64,000 nucleotides of DNA from Desulfovibrio porci (GCF_009696265.1 NZ_VUMH01000003.1:186001-250000); one strand, 5' to 3'. Numbered from the stretch's first letter, positions 34,777 through 44,058 are shown. Translations and numbers: made by a program. The notes: a model not told the origin generated them from the sequence alone.

Positions 34777-35154
34777 TCTTGCGCCTCCCGGATCAGAAGG
34801 ACAAATCCGCGGAAGACATGCGCTTCCGGCTATTGCCCGACATAGACCAGTATAGCCCAAGCTTTGTCCGGACGCAATGTCCCGGCGCTGCGGACCCAGG
34901 GCCGCCGCATCTGAAAAATCTTTATTTATTGACTAGATAACCCGGGAAACGGACAAAAAACAAGCCGCCTTCTCTCCGCCTGAACGGCCTGCGGGCGGAC
35001 GATCAGCGCCGGGAAAAGCCTGAAAAATAAAATCGTTCGGCGCCGCAAAAGCTGAAATGAAATGTCTCCGCCACGGCGGCGGACGCCCCGCTTTACCCGG
35101 CGTCCGTCTTCCGGCATGCTGCGACCGTAAGACAACAGACATGCGAGGCATCAT
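34777..35154. other. 378-bp gap between divergent genes
   Basis: No gene is supported here. An AT-rich patch at 34915-34935 contains TTGACT, a possible -35. A CGGACGCC/GGCGTCCG hairpin (35080-35087 and 35099-35106) lies 50 nt before the alcohol dehydrogenase start and could be an operator or leader hairpin. Confidence 0.4.
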
Positions 35155-36210
35155 ATGGACGGCACAATGAAAGCACTGGTCTGGCGCGGCGCGGGTGATC
35201 TGCGCCTGGAAGATCATCCCCTCCCCCGCATCCGGGACCCGCGCGACGCCATCGTGCGGGTAACCCTGTCCAGCATCTGCGCCAGCGATCTGCACATCCG
35301 CGACGGCGCGGTGCCGCGCGCCCGGCCCGGCGTCGTTCTGGGGCACGAGTTTGTGGGCGAGATCGTGGAAACCGGCACCGAAGTGCGCAAGCTCAAACCC
35401 GGCATGCGGGTGGCGGCCAATGTGGAAACCTTCTGCGGCTCCTGCTTTTTCTGCCGCCGCAATTACGTGAACAACTGCGAACACGGCGGCTGGGAACTGG
35501 GCTGCCGCATTGACGGCTGCCAGACCACATACGTGCGCGTGCCCTTTGCGGAAAACGGCCTGAATCCCGTTCCGGCGGGCCTGAGCGACGAGGACGTGAT
35601 TTTTGTGGGCGACGTGCTCTCCAGCGGCTATTTCGGCGCGGAGCTGGCCGAGATCCGCCCCGGCGACAGTGTGGCCGTGCTCGGGGCCGGACCTGTGGGG
35701 CTCTGCGCCATGGCCTGCGCCCGCCTGTTCGGCGCGGGCCGGATTATCGCCGTGGATCTGCTGGAAAACCGCCTGCGTCTGGCGCGGGCGCGGGGCTGGG
35801 CCGACGATGCGATCAACGCCGCCTGGGAAGATGTGGAGGAACGCGTGCGTGAATGCACCGGCGGCCGGGGCGCGGACGCGGTCATTGAGGCCGCCGGCGG
35901 AAAAAGCACCTTCCAGACCGCCTGGAGAATCGCCCGGCCGCACGCCTGCGTGGCTGTGGTGGCCATGTACGGCGAGGCCCAGAACCTGCCTCTGCACCAG
36001 ATGTACGGCAAAAATCTCATTTTCAAAACCGGCGGGGTGGACGCCGTGCACTGCGGCCGTCTGCTCGGGCTTATTGCCGACGGCAGGTTGGACGTGCGTG
36101 CCCTGATCACCCACCGCCTGCCGCTGGACCGCATTCTGGAAGGCTATGCCGTTTTTGAAAACAAAACCGACGACTGCATCAAATGCGTGATCACGCCCGC
36201 CGCCATGTAG
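35155..36210 (+). CDS. zinc-dependent medium-chain alcohol dehydrogenase
   Basis: NAD(P)-dependent oxidoreductase of the MDR family, 351 residues. Catalytic zinc ligands C42, H64 and E65 (SSICASD, GHEFVGE). The structural zinc site C94, C97, C100 and C108 is complete. The Rossmann motif is VAVLGAGPVGLCAM near residue 177, followed by AVDLLENRL, whose aspartate favours NAD over NADP. The pattern resembles the threonine-dehydrogenase/sorbitol and AdhB-like group; the real substrate cannot be told. The start follows GAGG by about eight bases; a second in-frame ATG lies four codons later. Confidence 0.85.
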   Translation: MDGTMKALVWRGAGDLRLEDHPLPRIRDPRDAIVRVTLSSICASDLHIRDGAVPRARPGVVLGHEFVGEIVETGTEVRKLKPGMRVAANVETFCGSCFFCRRNYVNNCEHGGWELGCRIDGCQTTYVRVPFAENGLNPVPAGLSDEDVIFVGDVLSSGYFGAELAEIRPGDSVAVLGAGPVGLCAMACARLFGAGRIIAVDLLENRLRLARARGWADDAINAAWEDVEERVRECTGGRGADAVIEAAGGKSTFQTAWRIARPHACVAVVAMYGEAQNLPLHQMYGKNLIFKTGGVDAVHCGRLLGLIADGRLDVRALITHRLPLDRILEGYAVFENKTDDCIKCVITPAAM

Positions 36211-36299
36211 AAGCAGCTCCGGACCCAAGGCGCGGCTTTTGACATTTTCCACCAGCGTCCGTATACGCTCCGGACGCCATGGCGTGAAAGGAGGCAATC

Positions 36300-36482
36300 A
36301 TGCGCCGACGCAGGAAAAAAGCGGATCTGCGCATCGTGATCCGCGACGAGGAACTTAAGGTCCGCAAGGCCGCCGTGCGGCCAGTCCGGCCCCACCGGGA
36401 CAAAACCCGCTATTCCCGGCGGGACGGCAAGCGCCTGTATGAGGAAATCCCCGGCCAGCCTGGCCGGGGATTTCCTTTTTGA
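36300..36482 (+). CDS. small basic protein whose 3' end is the terminator
   Basis: 60 codons with a strong ribosome site (AAAGGAGG, five-base spacing). The product is highly basic (MRRRRKKADLRIVIRDEEL, then repeated R/K/P) and could bind nucleic acid, but no family is recognised. The last 12 codons (ending GRGFPF) lie within a perfect terminator stem and its U run, so full translation requires read-through or the ribosome unwinding the hairpin. The true function or end is uncertain. It follows the alcohol dehydrogenase by 89 nt. Confidence 0.55.
   Translation: MRRRRKKADLRIVIRDEELKVRKAAVRPVRPHRDKTRYSRRDGKRLYEEIPGQPGRGFPF
36443..36480 (+). terminator. 15-bp intrinsic terminator inside a reading frame
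   Basis: A perfect stem, GGAAATCCCCGGCCA/TGGCCGGGGATTTCC, with a 3-nt loop followed by TTTTT. It overlaps the end of the small basic ORF, whose stop codon comes after the U run. Confidence 0.85.
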
Positions 36483-36497
36483 AGCAGATAACTTGGA

Positions 36498-36641
36498 CTT
36501 AGAGCAGATTACCTTTGAAACGCTATGCTTCTTCAAAGGTTCATTCAGCCGAAAAGCACGGCTTTCGGCTGAATCCACGCCGCTTCGCGGCGCGCCGCAC
36601 TGGGTGCGGCGTCAGAGCATTTCAAAGTAGAAAGGCTCTAG
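36498..36641 (+). repeat. R2 MITE-like unit, full copy
   Basis: A unit of about 143 bp bounded by imperfect inverted terminal repeats of about 27 bp. The left end starts CTTAGAGCAGATTACC; the right end, read on the other strand, starts CTAGAGCCTTTCTAC. Both contain TTTGAAA followed by a GCT/GCTCT end. The interior has hairpins ATTCAGCCGAAA/TTTCGGCTGAAT (36543-36574), GCCGC/GCGGC, and CCGCAC/GTGCGG. It is similar in sequence and folding to 7718-7810; its left end matches 16208-16233. It encodes no protein. Its right end supplies the pgk stop codon. Confidence 0.7.
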
Positions 36642-37810
36642 CCGCGCGCTTCCAAAGCCGCCACCGAAGGCAGCACCTTGCCTTCCAGCAGTTCCAGGGA
36701 AGCGCCGCCGCCCGTGGAGATATAGCCCATTTTGTCAGCCAGGCCGTAGCCTTCCACAGCGGCCACCGAGTCGCCGCCGCCCACGACCACAAAAGCCTTT
36801 GACGCCGCCAGCGCTTCGGCCAGGGCCTTGGTGCCCGCGCCGAAAGGCTCGGTTTCAAACGCGCCCACAGGTCCGTTCCAGACCACGGTGGCCGCGCCGG
36901 CCAGCAGCTTCTCATACAGAGCCACGGTCTTGGGGCCGATGTCCAGAATCATTTCGTCCGTCGGCACGTCGTCCGCCGCATGCACCGTGGCCTTTTGGCC
37001 CGGCGCCAGCTCCTTGGCCGTGACCACGTCCACGGGCAAGGGCAGTTGTTTGCCCTGCGCCCCGGCTGTTTCCATGATTTTTTTAGCTTCCGGAATCAGG
37101 TCCGGCTCACAGAGAGAGGCGCCCACGTTGTAACCGGCGGCAGCCAGAAAAGTGTTGGCAATGCCGCCGCCCACAATCAGGCTGTCCACCTTGGCCAGCA
37201 GATTGGCCAGCAACCCCAACTTGGTGGAAACCTTGGAACCGCCGATGACCGCCGCCAACGGCCGGGCCGGATTGTCCAGCACCTTGGCGAAGGCCGCCAG
37301 TTCCGCCACCATCAGCGGCCCGGCGCAGGCCACCTTGGCCTGGCGCACCGCGCCCTCGGTGGAGGCGTGCGCCCGGTGCGCCGCGCCGAACGCGTCCATC
37401 ACATAGATGTCGCCCAGGCCCGCCAGCTGGGCGGCCAGAGCCGGATCATTCTTTTTCTCGCCTTTGAGAAAACGCACGTTCTCCAGCAGCACGCACTGCC
37501 CCGGTTTCACCTTTCCGGCGTCGGCCGGTTCACTGACCAGCGGCACCTCCCGGCCCAACAATTCGCCCAAACGCGCGGCCACGGGTTTGAGCGAGAACTG
37601 CTCCTCATACCGGCCTTCCGTGGGACGGCCCAGATGCGAGAGCAGAACCACGCCCGCGCCCTTGTCCAGGGCCATCCTGATGGTGGGCAGCGCCGCGCGG
37701 ATGCGCTTGTCGTTGCTGATCCGCCCTTCTTTCATGGGCACGTTGAGATCTTCCCGGATGACAACGGTCTTGCCGTTGCAATCCAGATCCGCAAGTTTTT
37801 TGATGGGCAT
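36638..37810 (-). CDS. pgk: phosphoglycerate kinase
   Basis: Glycolytic enzyme interconverting 1,3-bisphosphoglycerate + ADP and 3-phosphoglycerate + ATP; cytosolic. 390 residues, normal. N-domain substrate residues: VVIREDLNVPM (RxDxNVP type), LLSHLGRPTEG. The C-domain nucleotide site has GGSKVSTK and GGGDSVAAVEGYGLADKMGYISTGGGA near 350. Last gene of a merR-rpe-tkt-pgk run; the tkt-pgk gap is about 110 nt. The stop codon TAG lies within the right end of the R2 repeat, so repeat insertion may have reset the C terminus. Confidence 0.96.
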   Translation of the reverse strand: MPIKKLADLDCNGKTVVIREDLNVPMKEGRISNDKRIRAALPTIRMALDKGAGVVLLSHLGRPTEGRYEEQFSLKPVAARLGELLGREVPLVSEPADAGKVKPGQCVLLENVRFLKGEKKNDPALAAQLAGLGDIYVMDAFGAAHRAHASTEGAVRQAKVACAGPLMVAELAAFAKVLDNPARPLAAVIGGSKVSTKLGLLANLLAKVDSLIVGGGIANTFLAAAGYNVGASLCEPDLIPEAKKIMETAGAQGKQLPLPVDVVTAKELAPGQKATVHAADDVPTDEMILDIGPKTVALYEKLLAGAATVVWNGPVGAFETEPFGAGTKALAEALAASKAFVVVGGGDSVAAVEGYGLADKMGYISTGGGASLELLEGKVLPSVAALEARG

Positions 37811-37923
37811 ATGTCGCCTCCCTGTGGTTGGCGTTCTTGATGATTGCCGATTTCCGCGTAAATAAAAATTTTTTTGTGCCGAATGTCAGAAAAACGATTT
37901 TTGAGGCCATCGGACAAAAAGGC

Positions 37924-39921
37924 TTATTTACGCAAGAGAGCCCTCGCTTTTTCCAGCACATTGGCCGTGGTAAAACCGAAGCGCTCAAACATGACCGAGC
38001 CGGGCGCGGACGCGCCGAAGCTGTGCATGCCCAGCACGTCGCCGTCCAGGCCCACGTACTTGTACCAGTAGTCGGGCGAGGCGGCTTCCACAGCCAGACG
38101 GCAGCGCACGGCCGAGGGCAGCACGCTTTCCTTCCAGGCCGCGTCCTGGGCGTCGAAAATCTCGGCGCAGGGCATGGAAACCACCCGCGCCCGGCGGCCG
38201 TCGGCATTGAGCTGTTCCGCCGCTTCCACAGCCAGGGCCACTTCCGAACCCGTGGCCAGCAGAATGATTTCCGGCGTGCCCTGGCAGTCGCGCAGCACAT
38301 AGCCGCCCCTGGACACGGCCGCGACCTGGGCCGCGTCACGCTCAAAGAAAGGCAGCTTCTGGCGTGAAAGCGAAAGGCAAGTGGGAATCTCGCGGCTCTC
38401 CAGGGCGGATTGCCAGGCCACGGCGGTTTCCAGCGTGTCGCAGGGCCGCCAGAGATGCAGATTGGGCGTCAGGCGCAGTGTGGACACCTGCTCCACGGGC
38501 TGGTGGGTGGGGCCGTCCTCGCCCACGCCGATGGAGTCGTGGGTAAAGGCCCAGACCACCCGCAGGCCCATGATGGCCGCCAGACGCACGGCGTTTTTGG
38601 CCTGGTCCGAAAAAGCCATGAAGGTGCCCGCGTAGGGGATAAAGCCGCCGTGCAGGGCCAGGCCGTTCATGACCGTGCTCATGCCGAATTCGCGCACGCC
38701 GTAGGAAATATAGTTGCCGGTGTACGCGCCGGGCTTGAGATGCTCGGACTTGGAGGTCAGGGTGCCCACGGAACCGGAAAGGTCCGCCGCGCCGCCGATC
38801 ATCTCGGGCAGCGCGCCCACCAGATGCTCCAAAGCCTTCTGGGAGGCCACGCGAGTGGCCAGGCTTTCGGCCTTGTTCACGGCTTCCGCGAGCATGGCCT
38901 TGGCCACGGCCGCCCAGTCGGCAGGCAGATCCCCGGCCATGCGCCGCAGAAATTCGGCCGCCAGTTCCGGATTGGCCTGTCTGTAGGCCGCGAAAGTTTC
39001 ATTCCAGGCCGCTTCGGCGGCCTGCCCGGCGGCGCGCGCGTCCCAGGCCGCGTAAATATCCTGCGGAATTTCAAAAGGCGGTTCGTGCCAGTCCAGGGCC
39101 CGGCGCGTGGCGTCCGAAGCGCTCTCGCCCAGGGGCGAACCGTGGCTGGCGGCGGAGTCGGCCTTGGGCGAGCCGAAACCGATATGGGTGTGGCAGATGA
39201 TCAGGCTGGGGCGGGAGAGATCCGCGCGGGCCTCGGCCAGGGCCTTGTCCAGGGCCTCGCTGTCGTGCCCGTCGATGGGGCCGATGACCTGCCAGCGGTA
39301 AGCGCGGAAACGCGCGCCCACATCCTCGCTGAACCAGGCGTCGATCTTGCCGTCAATGGAAATGCCGTTGGAGTCGTAGAGCACGATGAGCTTGCCCAGG
39401 CCCCAGGTTCCGGCCAGGGAGCAGGCCTCGTGCGAGACGCCCTCCATCAGGCAGCCGTCGCCGCAGAAGGCGTAGGTGCGGTGGTCCACCACCGTATGTT
39501 CCGGGGTGTTGAACTGGGCGGCCAGCATGCGCTCGGCCAGAGCCATACCCACAGCCGAGGAAATGCCCTGGCCCAGCGGGCCGGTGGTCATTTCCACGCC
39601 GGGGGGCAGGCCGCGCTCGGGATGCCCCGGCGTCTGCGAGCCCCACTGGCGGAAATTCTTGATTTCCTCAATGGGAAAATCATAGCCCGTGAGATGGAGC
39701 ACCGCGTACTGGAGCATGGAGGCATGCCCGTTGGAAAGCACGAAGCGGTCGCGGTCCAGCCAGGCGGGATTGGCGGGATTGTGCTTGAAGCCGTGCCGCC
39801 AGAGGGCCTCGGCCATATCGGCCATGCCGAGGGGCGCGCCGGGGTGGCCGGAACGGGATTTTTCAATGGCGTCGATGGCAAGGGCGCGGATGGCGTTGGC
39901 GCACTGTCTGCGGGTGGGCAT
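37924..39921 (-). CDS. tkt: transketolase
   Basis: Thiamine-diphosphate enzyme moving two-carbon units among sugar phosphates in the non-oxidative pentose phosphate pathway. 665 residues from the ATG preceded by AGGA; the upstream extension overlaps rpe and is not used. [18 protein letters not shown] at the N terminus and [18 protein letters not shown] with the following N (ThDP/Mg motif GDG-N) are clear. The pyrimidine domain has [27 protein letters not shown], the family's second signature. It starts 22 nt after rpe, so the two pentose-phosphate genes are co-transcribed. Confidence 0.96.
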   Translation of the reverse strand: MPTRRQCANAIRALAIDAIEKSRSGHPGAPLGMADMAEALWRHGFKHNPANPAWLDRDRFVLSNGHASMLQYAVLHLTGYDFPIEEIKNFRQWGSQTPGHPERGLPPGVEMTTGPLGQGISSAVGMALAERMLAAQFNTPEHTVVDHRTYAFCGDGCLMEGVSHEACSLAGTWGLGKLIVLYDSNGISIDGKIDAWFSEDVGARFRAYRWQVIGPIDGHDSEALDKALAEARADLSRPSLIICHTHIGFGSPKADSAASHGSPLGESASDATRRALDWHEPPFEIPQDIYAAWDARAAGQAAEAAWNETFAAYRQANPELAAEFLRRMAGDLPADWAAVAKAMLAEAVNKAESLATRVASQKALEHLVGALPEMIGGAADLSGSVGTLTSKSEHLKPGAYTGNYISYGVREFGMSTVMNGLALHGGFIPYAGTFMAFSDQAKNAVRLAAIMGLRVVWAFTHDSIGVGEDGPTHQPVEQVSTLRLTPNLHLWRPCDTLETAVAWQSALESREIPTCLSLSRQKLPFFERDAAQVAAVSRGGYVLRDCQGTPEIILLATGSEVALAVEAAEQLNADGRRARVVSMPCAEIFDAQDAAWKESVLPSAVRCRLAVEAASPDYWYKYVGLDGDVLGMHSFGASAPGSVMFERFGFTTANVLEKARALLRK

Positions 39922-39943
39922 GACTCTTTTTCCTTTCTTGGCG

Positions 39944-40666
39944 TTACGGGTTGGAATGCGGCGCGGCAGGCCGCCAGGCGCGGGCGGCGCGCAGGCCGGG
40001 ACGCTCGGCGAGCCCCTTGGCCGCACGCATGAAAGCCTCCAGACGCGCGTCATAGGGCTTGTGCCCGAAAAAGGCGGAACCGGACACCAGCACATCGGCC
40101 CCTGCTTCCAGCAGTTGGCCCGCGTTTTCCGGACAGGCGCCGCCGTCCACCTGGATCAGCGCTCCGGCGGCTCCGGCCTCGGCCAGCAGGGCGCGGGCCG
40201 CACGGATTTTCTCATAGGTCTGGGGAATGAAAGCCTGGCCGGAAAAACCGGGATTGACGCTCATCAGCAGCAGAAGGTCCAGGTCCGGCGCAAGCCAGCG
40301 GGCTGCGGAAAGGTCCGTGCCGGGATTCAGGGCCAGCCCGGCCTTGAGGCCCAGCTTGCGGATCTCGGTCAGGGTGCGCTGGGCGTGGCGGTCCGCCTCG
40401 GCATGGATGACCAGCAGATCGGCCCCGGCCTCTTTAAAGTTGCGCAGATAGCGGGCCGGCTCCTCAACCATGAGATGCACGTCAAAAAAAAGCCCGCTGT
40501 GGGGCCGCAGGGCCTTGATCAGCGGGGGACCGAAAGTGATGTTGGGCACAAAGGCCCCGTCCATCACGTCCAGATGCAGCCAGGTTACCCCGGCGGCCTC
40601 CAGGGCGGCCAGTTCCTCGGCCAGACGCGAAAAATCGGCGGAAAGCAGGGATGGGGAAAGAATCAT
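39944..40666 (-). CDS. rpe: ribulose-phosphate 3-epimerase
   Basis: Interconverts ribulose 5-phosphate and xylulose 5-phosphate. 240 residues, TIM barrel. The start [15 protein letters not shown] is the family's typical N terminus and has AAAGG upstream. Metal and catalytic residues are visible in [17 protein letters not shown] (H and D of the HxDxMDG motif) and in [12 protein letters not shown]; the second catalytic aspartate is in QVDGGA. Between a MerR gene (47 nt upstream) and tkt. Confidence 0.95.
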   Translation of the reverse strand: MILSPSLLSADFSRLAEELAALEAAGVTWLHLDVMDGAFVPNITFGPPLIKALRPHSGLFFDVHLMVEEPARYLRNFKEAGADLLVIHAEADRHAQRTLTEIRKLGLKAGLALNPGTDLSAARWLAPDLDLLLLMSVNPGFSGQAFIPQTYEKIRAARALLAEAGAAGALIQVDGGACPENAGQLLEAGADVLVSGSAFFGHKPYDARLEAFMRAAKGLAERPGLRAARAWRPAAPHSNP

Positions 40667-40713
40667 GGACAACAACCTTTTGCTACATCCGGCGCGTTTA
40701 CGGCGCCGCGGCG

Positions 40714-41055
40714 TCATTGACCGGCCAGCAGACGGCGCACCGAGGTCAGCTCCCGCTTGAGCATCTGCATGAAGGCCGGGTCCGGCACGGCGGCCACCCG
40801 CTCGGGCAGATTCTCATCCAGCACGGCGCTGCCCTCCAGCACGCGGCGCGCGCCTTCAATGGTCATGCCCTGCTCGTGCAGCAACTGCCGGATACGGCGC
40901 AGGAGCGCCAGATGGCTTTCCGTGTACAGGCGCTGGCCCTTGTCCGTGCGCAGGGGGGCCAGTTGGGGGAATTCCGTCTCCCAGAAGCGCAGGACATGGG
41001 TTTTGAGATTGAGCAGCTCCGCCGCCTCGCCGATGCGGTAGTTTTTTTCCGGCAT
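40714..41055 (-). CDS. MerR-family transcriptional regulator
   Basis: 113 residues from an ATG with AGGAGG upstream. A single MerR-type winged helix: YRIGEAAELLNLKTHVLRFWETEFPQL (residues 5-31) followed by RLYTESHLALLRRIRQLLHEQGMTIEGARRVL. The tail after the dimer helix is short, with no ligand domain or cysteine cluster, so it resembles the small MerR/HspR-like regulators common in deltaproteobacteria. It precedes rpe-tkt-pgk and may control them. A 12-bp inverted repeat at 41116-41151 lies 60 bp upstream of its start. Confidence 0.85.
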   Translation of the reverse strand: MPEKNYRIGEAAELLNLKTHVLRFWETEFPQLAPLRTDKGQRLYTESHLALLRRIRQLLHEQGMTIEGARRVLEGSAVLDENLPERVAAVPDPAFMQMLKRELTSVRRLLAGQ

Positions 41056-41115
41056 AGAACCGTCCTCCTGAATCTCAGGCGCATGAGGATTTTCCTTCTC
41101 CCGCAAGAAAACCGG

Positions 41116-41151
41116 GTCTGTTATGAAAGGCATGAACCCTTCATAACAGAC
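41116..41151. promoter_or_regulatory. perfect 12-bp inverted repeat upstream of merR
   Basis: GTCTGTTATGAA (41116-41127) and TTCATAACAGAC (41140-41151) with a 12-nt spacer. It is either an operator for the MerR-type regulator or a terminator for the pheT transcript: on the minus strand it is followed by CCGGTTTTC, a weak U run. A second imperfect hairpin (GGAGC.GTTTC/GAAAC.GCTCC) lies at about 41189-41232, right after pheT. Confidence 0.45.
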
Positions 41152-41234
41152 GACGGGACGCCGCCGGAGAAGGAAAAGGCCATACGCGGGAGCTGTTTCC
41201 GCATGAGGACGAAAGGACCATTTAGAAACGGCTC

Positions 41235-43640
41235 CTAAACGCGGACGCCCAAATTCTTCACGAGTGATTCTGCCACCTTTTCCCGCTCCTTGTCCACTTC
41301 CGCATCCTTGAGGGTCCGCCCGGCGTGGCGGAAGGTCAGGCGGAAGGTCAGATTGCGCCCCGCTTCAACGCCGGGGCCGCCCTGGGGTTCAAAGCAGTCC
41401 ACGAGCACTGCGTCCTCCAGCAGGGGCAGACCGAGCCCGGTCAGATGATCGAGCACCTGGCCGACCTTGAGTTCCGGCCCGGCCATGACCGTGATGTCGC
41501 GGCGCACCGGCGGGTAGACCGGCAGAGGCGCGAAGCGGATCACGGCCCTGTCGTGCAGTTCGCGCAGCACTTCCAGGTTGAGTTCCGCCAGCCAGACGGC
41601 TTTGCGGGCGTGGAAATCCTCGGCCAGGGCGGGTTTGACCCGGCCCATGCGGCCCACGCGGCGGCCCTCGACCAGCACTTCCACGCAGGGCAGGAGGAAG
41701 GGATGCGTTTCGGCCTGACGGCAGACCGGCGCGGGCAGATGCAGAAAATGCAGCAGGTGTTCCACCACGCCCTTGAGGTCCGCGTAGTCCATGTCGGCTT
41801 CGGCATGAGGCCAGGCAGTGTCGTGGCGCGCGCCGTAGAGCAGGATGCCCAGCATGCCGGTTTCATGGGCTGTGGTTTCCGAGTCCGGGTCGGCTTCGAA
41901 AACATGGGCCAGTTCGAACAGCCGCAGCCCCTGCGCGCCCTGGGCCAGATTGTTGCGCAGATCCTGAAGCAGCCCCGGCGCCAGGGCCGTGCGCAGGGCG
42001 TCCTGTTCCGCCGAAAGGGGATTCATGATGGAAATGCGGCCCTCGGCGGGCAGGCCGAGATGGTCCAGATCCTTGTGGCCCACAAAACTATAGTTGACGG
42101 CTTCGTTGAGGCCCAGACCCGCGCCCCAGTGCTTGAGCCGCAGCCAGAAAGCATAGCGCGATTCCGGCTCGGCCGCGCGCGCCAGATCCAGCTGCACGGG
42201 CGGCAGCACGGGCGGGATGGTGTCCAGGCCGTGCACCCGGCCCACCTCCTCGATGAGGTCCGCCTCGCGGGTGAGGTCGGGTCGCCAGGAAGGCTGCTCC
42301 ACCCGCCAGGCGTCGCCGTCCTTTTCCACGGCGCAGCCCATGCCGGAGAGCGTTTTTTCGTCGAATTCCGGACTCAGCCGCACGCCCAGCAGGGCGTCGG
42401 CCCTGGCCGGACGGAAGGCGATGCGCGCCGGGACAAAGGGCCGGGGTTCCTCAATGGAGAGGCCGCGCCGCACCACGCCGCCGCCGAAGGCCGCCATCAG
42501 GGCGCAGGCCCGGTCCAGAGCCCAGATCGTGCGCTGCTGGTCGATGCCGCGCTCAAAACGGTAGGAGGCTTCCGAGGAAAGCCCCAGCCGTCGCGAGGTC
42601 TTGCGGATGGCACCGGGCCGGAAGACCGCGCTTTCCAGAAAGACGTTGCGGCTCTCAGCCGTGATTTCCGTATTCAGGCCGCCCATGACCCCGGCCAGAC
42701 CCACGGGCCGTTCCGCGTCGCAGATGCACAGGTCACGGCTGGTCAGAATCCGCTCCTGGCCGTCCAGGGTGACGAACTTTTCGCCTTCGCGGGCGGGTTT
42801 GACCACGATGCGGCCGCCCCGCAGCTTGTCCAGGTCAAAAGAGTGCAGGGGCTGGCCGCATTCGAACAGAATATAGTTGGTCACGTCCACGATATTGGAA
42901 ATGGGGCGCACGCCCACGGCATGCAGGCGATGGCGCACGCGCATGGGCGACGGGGCCACCTTGATCTCAGAAATGACCCGGCCCGAATACAGCCAGCAAA
43001 GCTCGGGCTCCGTAATCTCAATAGGGACGATGGCTTCCGGGCCGTTGGCGTCCAGGTGCAGGGGCAGTTCCGGGACGCTCAGGGGCAGGTTGAAGGCCAG
43101 GGCCGTCTCACGCGCCAAGCCCAGCACGGAGAGGCAGTCCGCGCGGTTGGGCGTGATGGAGATGTCCAGCACTTCCCGGTCCAGTTCGAGCACATCCACA
43201 AGCCGCGCGCCCACTGCGGCGGAGTCCGGCAGGACCATGATGCCGCTGTGATCCTCGGTGAGGCCCAGTTCCCGCTCGGAGCAGATCATGCCGAAGGACG
43301 GCGCGCCGCGCAGTTTGGCTTTCTTGATCACCGTGCCGTCAGGCAGGCGCGTGCCCACCAGAGCCACGGGCACCTTCTGGCCGGCGGCCACGTTGGGCGC
43401 GCCGCAGACGATATCCAGCAGTTCGCCCTGCCCGGCATCCACCTTGCAGCAGTGCAGATGGTCGGAGTCGGGGTGCTGGACGCATTCCGCCACGTAGCCC
43501 ACCACAATGGCGCTGATGGCGTCGTAGGGGCGCTGGATGTCTTCCAGCTCCAGGCCAAGCATGGTCAGCCGGTCGCCCAGCGCTTCGGCAGTGCCTTCGT
43601 AAGGCGTAAATTCACGCAACCATGAAAGGGAAAGCAGCAT
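41235..43640 (-). CDS. pheT: phenylalanine-tRNA ligase beta subunit
   Basis: Large subunit of heterotetrameric phenylalanyl-tRNA synthetase. 801 residues, normal. Domains in order: EMAP/tRNA-binding OB fold (VVGYVAECVQHPDSDHLHCCKVD, about 45-155), B3/B4 editing domain (SNIVDVTNYILFECGQPLHSFD near 260), B5 domains, the catalytic-like core and a C-terminal anticodon-binding FDX-ACB domain (PPVRRDITVMAG near 715). The start has AGGA seven bases upstream. It is separated from pheS by a small secreted-protein gene, an unusual interruption. Confidence 0.97.
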   Translation of the reverse strand: MLLSLSWLREFTPYEGTAEALGDRLTMLGLELEDIQRPYDAISAIVVGYVAECVQHPDSDHLHCCKVDAGQGELLDIVCGAPNVAAGQKVPVALVGTRLPDGTVIKKAKLRGAPSFGMICSERELGLTEDHSGIMVLPDSAAVGARLVDVLELDREVLDISITPNRADCLSVLGLARETALAFNLPLSVPELPLHLDANGPEAIVPIEITEPELCWLYSGRVISEIKVAPSPMRVRHRLHAVGVRPISNIVDVTNYILFECGQPLHSFDLDKLRGGRIVVKPAREGEKFVTLDGQERILTSRDLCICDAERPVGLAGVMGGLNTEITAESRNVFLESAVFRPGAIRKTSRRLGLSSEASYRFERGIDQQRTIWALDRACALMAAFGGGVVRRGLSIEEPRPFVPARIAFRPARADALLGVRLSPEFDEKTLSGMGCAVEKDGDAWRVEQPSWRPDLTREADLIEEVGRVHGLDTIPPVLPPVQLDLARAAEPESRYAFWLRLKHWGAGLGLNEAVNYSFVGHKDLDHLGLPAEGRISIMNPLSAEQDALRTALAPGLLQDLRNNLAQGAQGLRLFELAHVFEADPDSETTAHETGMLGILLYGARHDTAWPHAEADMDYADLKGVVEHLLHFLHLPAPVCRQAETHPFLLPCVEVLVEGRRVGRMGRVKPALAEDFHARKAVWLAELNLEVLRELHDRAVIRFAPLPVYPPVRRDITVMAGPELKVGQVLDHLTGLGLPLLEDAVLVDCFEPQGGPGVEAGRNLTFRLTFRHAGRTLKDAEVDKEREKVAESLVKNLGVRV

Positions 43641-43667
43641 ATCTCGTTCCTGTGGGCTTGATTAGGC

Positions 43668-44048
43668 CTATTTGAATGACCAGGCCGGGGTTTCCGGCTT
43701 GGCGTCCGGGTCCGGCAAGGGCCGGGAATCGGTGCTGGAACCGTATGAACCGTAGGCTCCGGGACGCGGGCGCTTGCGGGGCGCTTTTTCCTCGGGCGGG
43801 CGGTCTTCAATGGTGTTGCCGTAGGCGTCGGTATAGCCCATGCCGCCCTCGGCCGTGCGCGACGGCGCACTGGCGGGTGGCAGGCCTTCCAGGGGCTTGG
43901 GGCCGCCCGGCGGTTCCAGGCCGGAGTGACGCGGGCTCAGGGCCGAGGCGGCCAAAGCCGCGTGCGGAGCCGGTCCGGTCCCGTCCGTCAGAACCGCTCC
44001 CGCGCAAAGGACGGCGCAGAGGGCAAGCAGGGTCAGAAGGCGCCTCAT
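43668..44048 (-). CDS. small secreted proline-rich protein between pheS and pheT
   Basis: 126 residues. The start was chosen at MRRLLTLLALCAVLCAGAVL, a Sec signal peptide with TGAGG eight bases upstream. The mature part is proline/glycine/serine-rich and low complexity, with a short ordered-looking YTDAYGNTIEDRPPEE segment faintly like DUF4124 (weak, unproven). No catalytic motif. It sits 10 nt after pheS and 27 nt before pheT, so it must be expressed with the synthetase. Function unknown. Confidence 0.6.
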   Translation of the reverse strand: MRRLLTLLALCAVLCAGAVLTDGTGPAPHAALAASALSPRHSGLEPPGGPKPLEGLPPASAPSRTAEGGMGYTDAYGNTIEDRPPEEKAPRKRPRPGAYGSYGSSTDSRPLPDPDAKPETPAWSFK

Positions 44049-44058
44049 GCTTGCGGCC

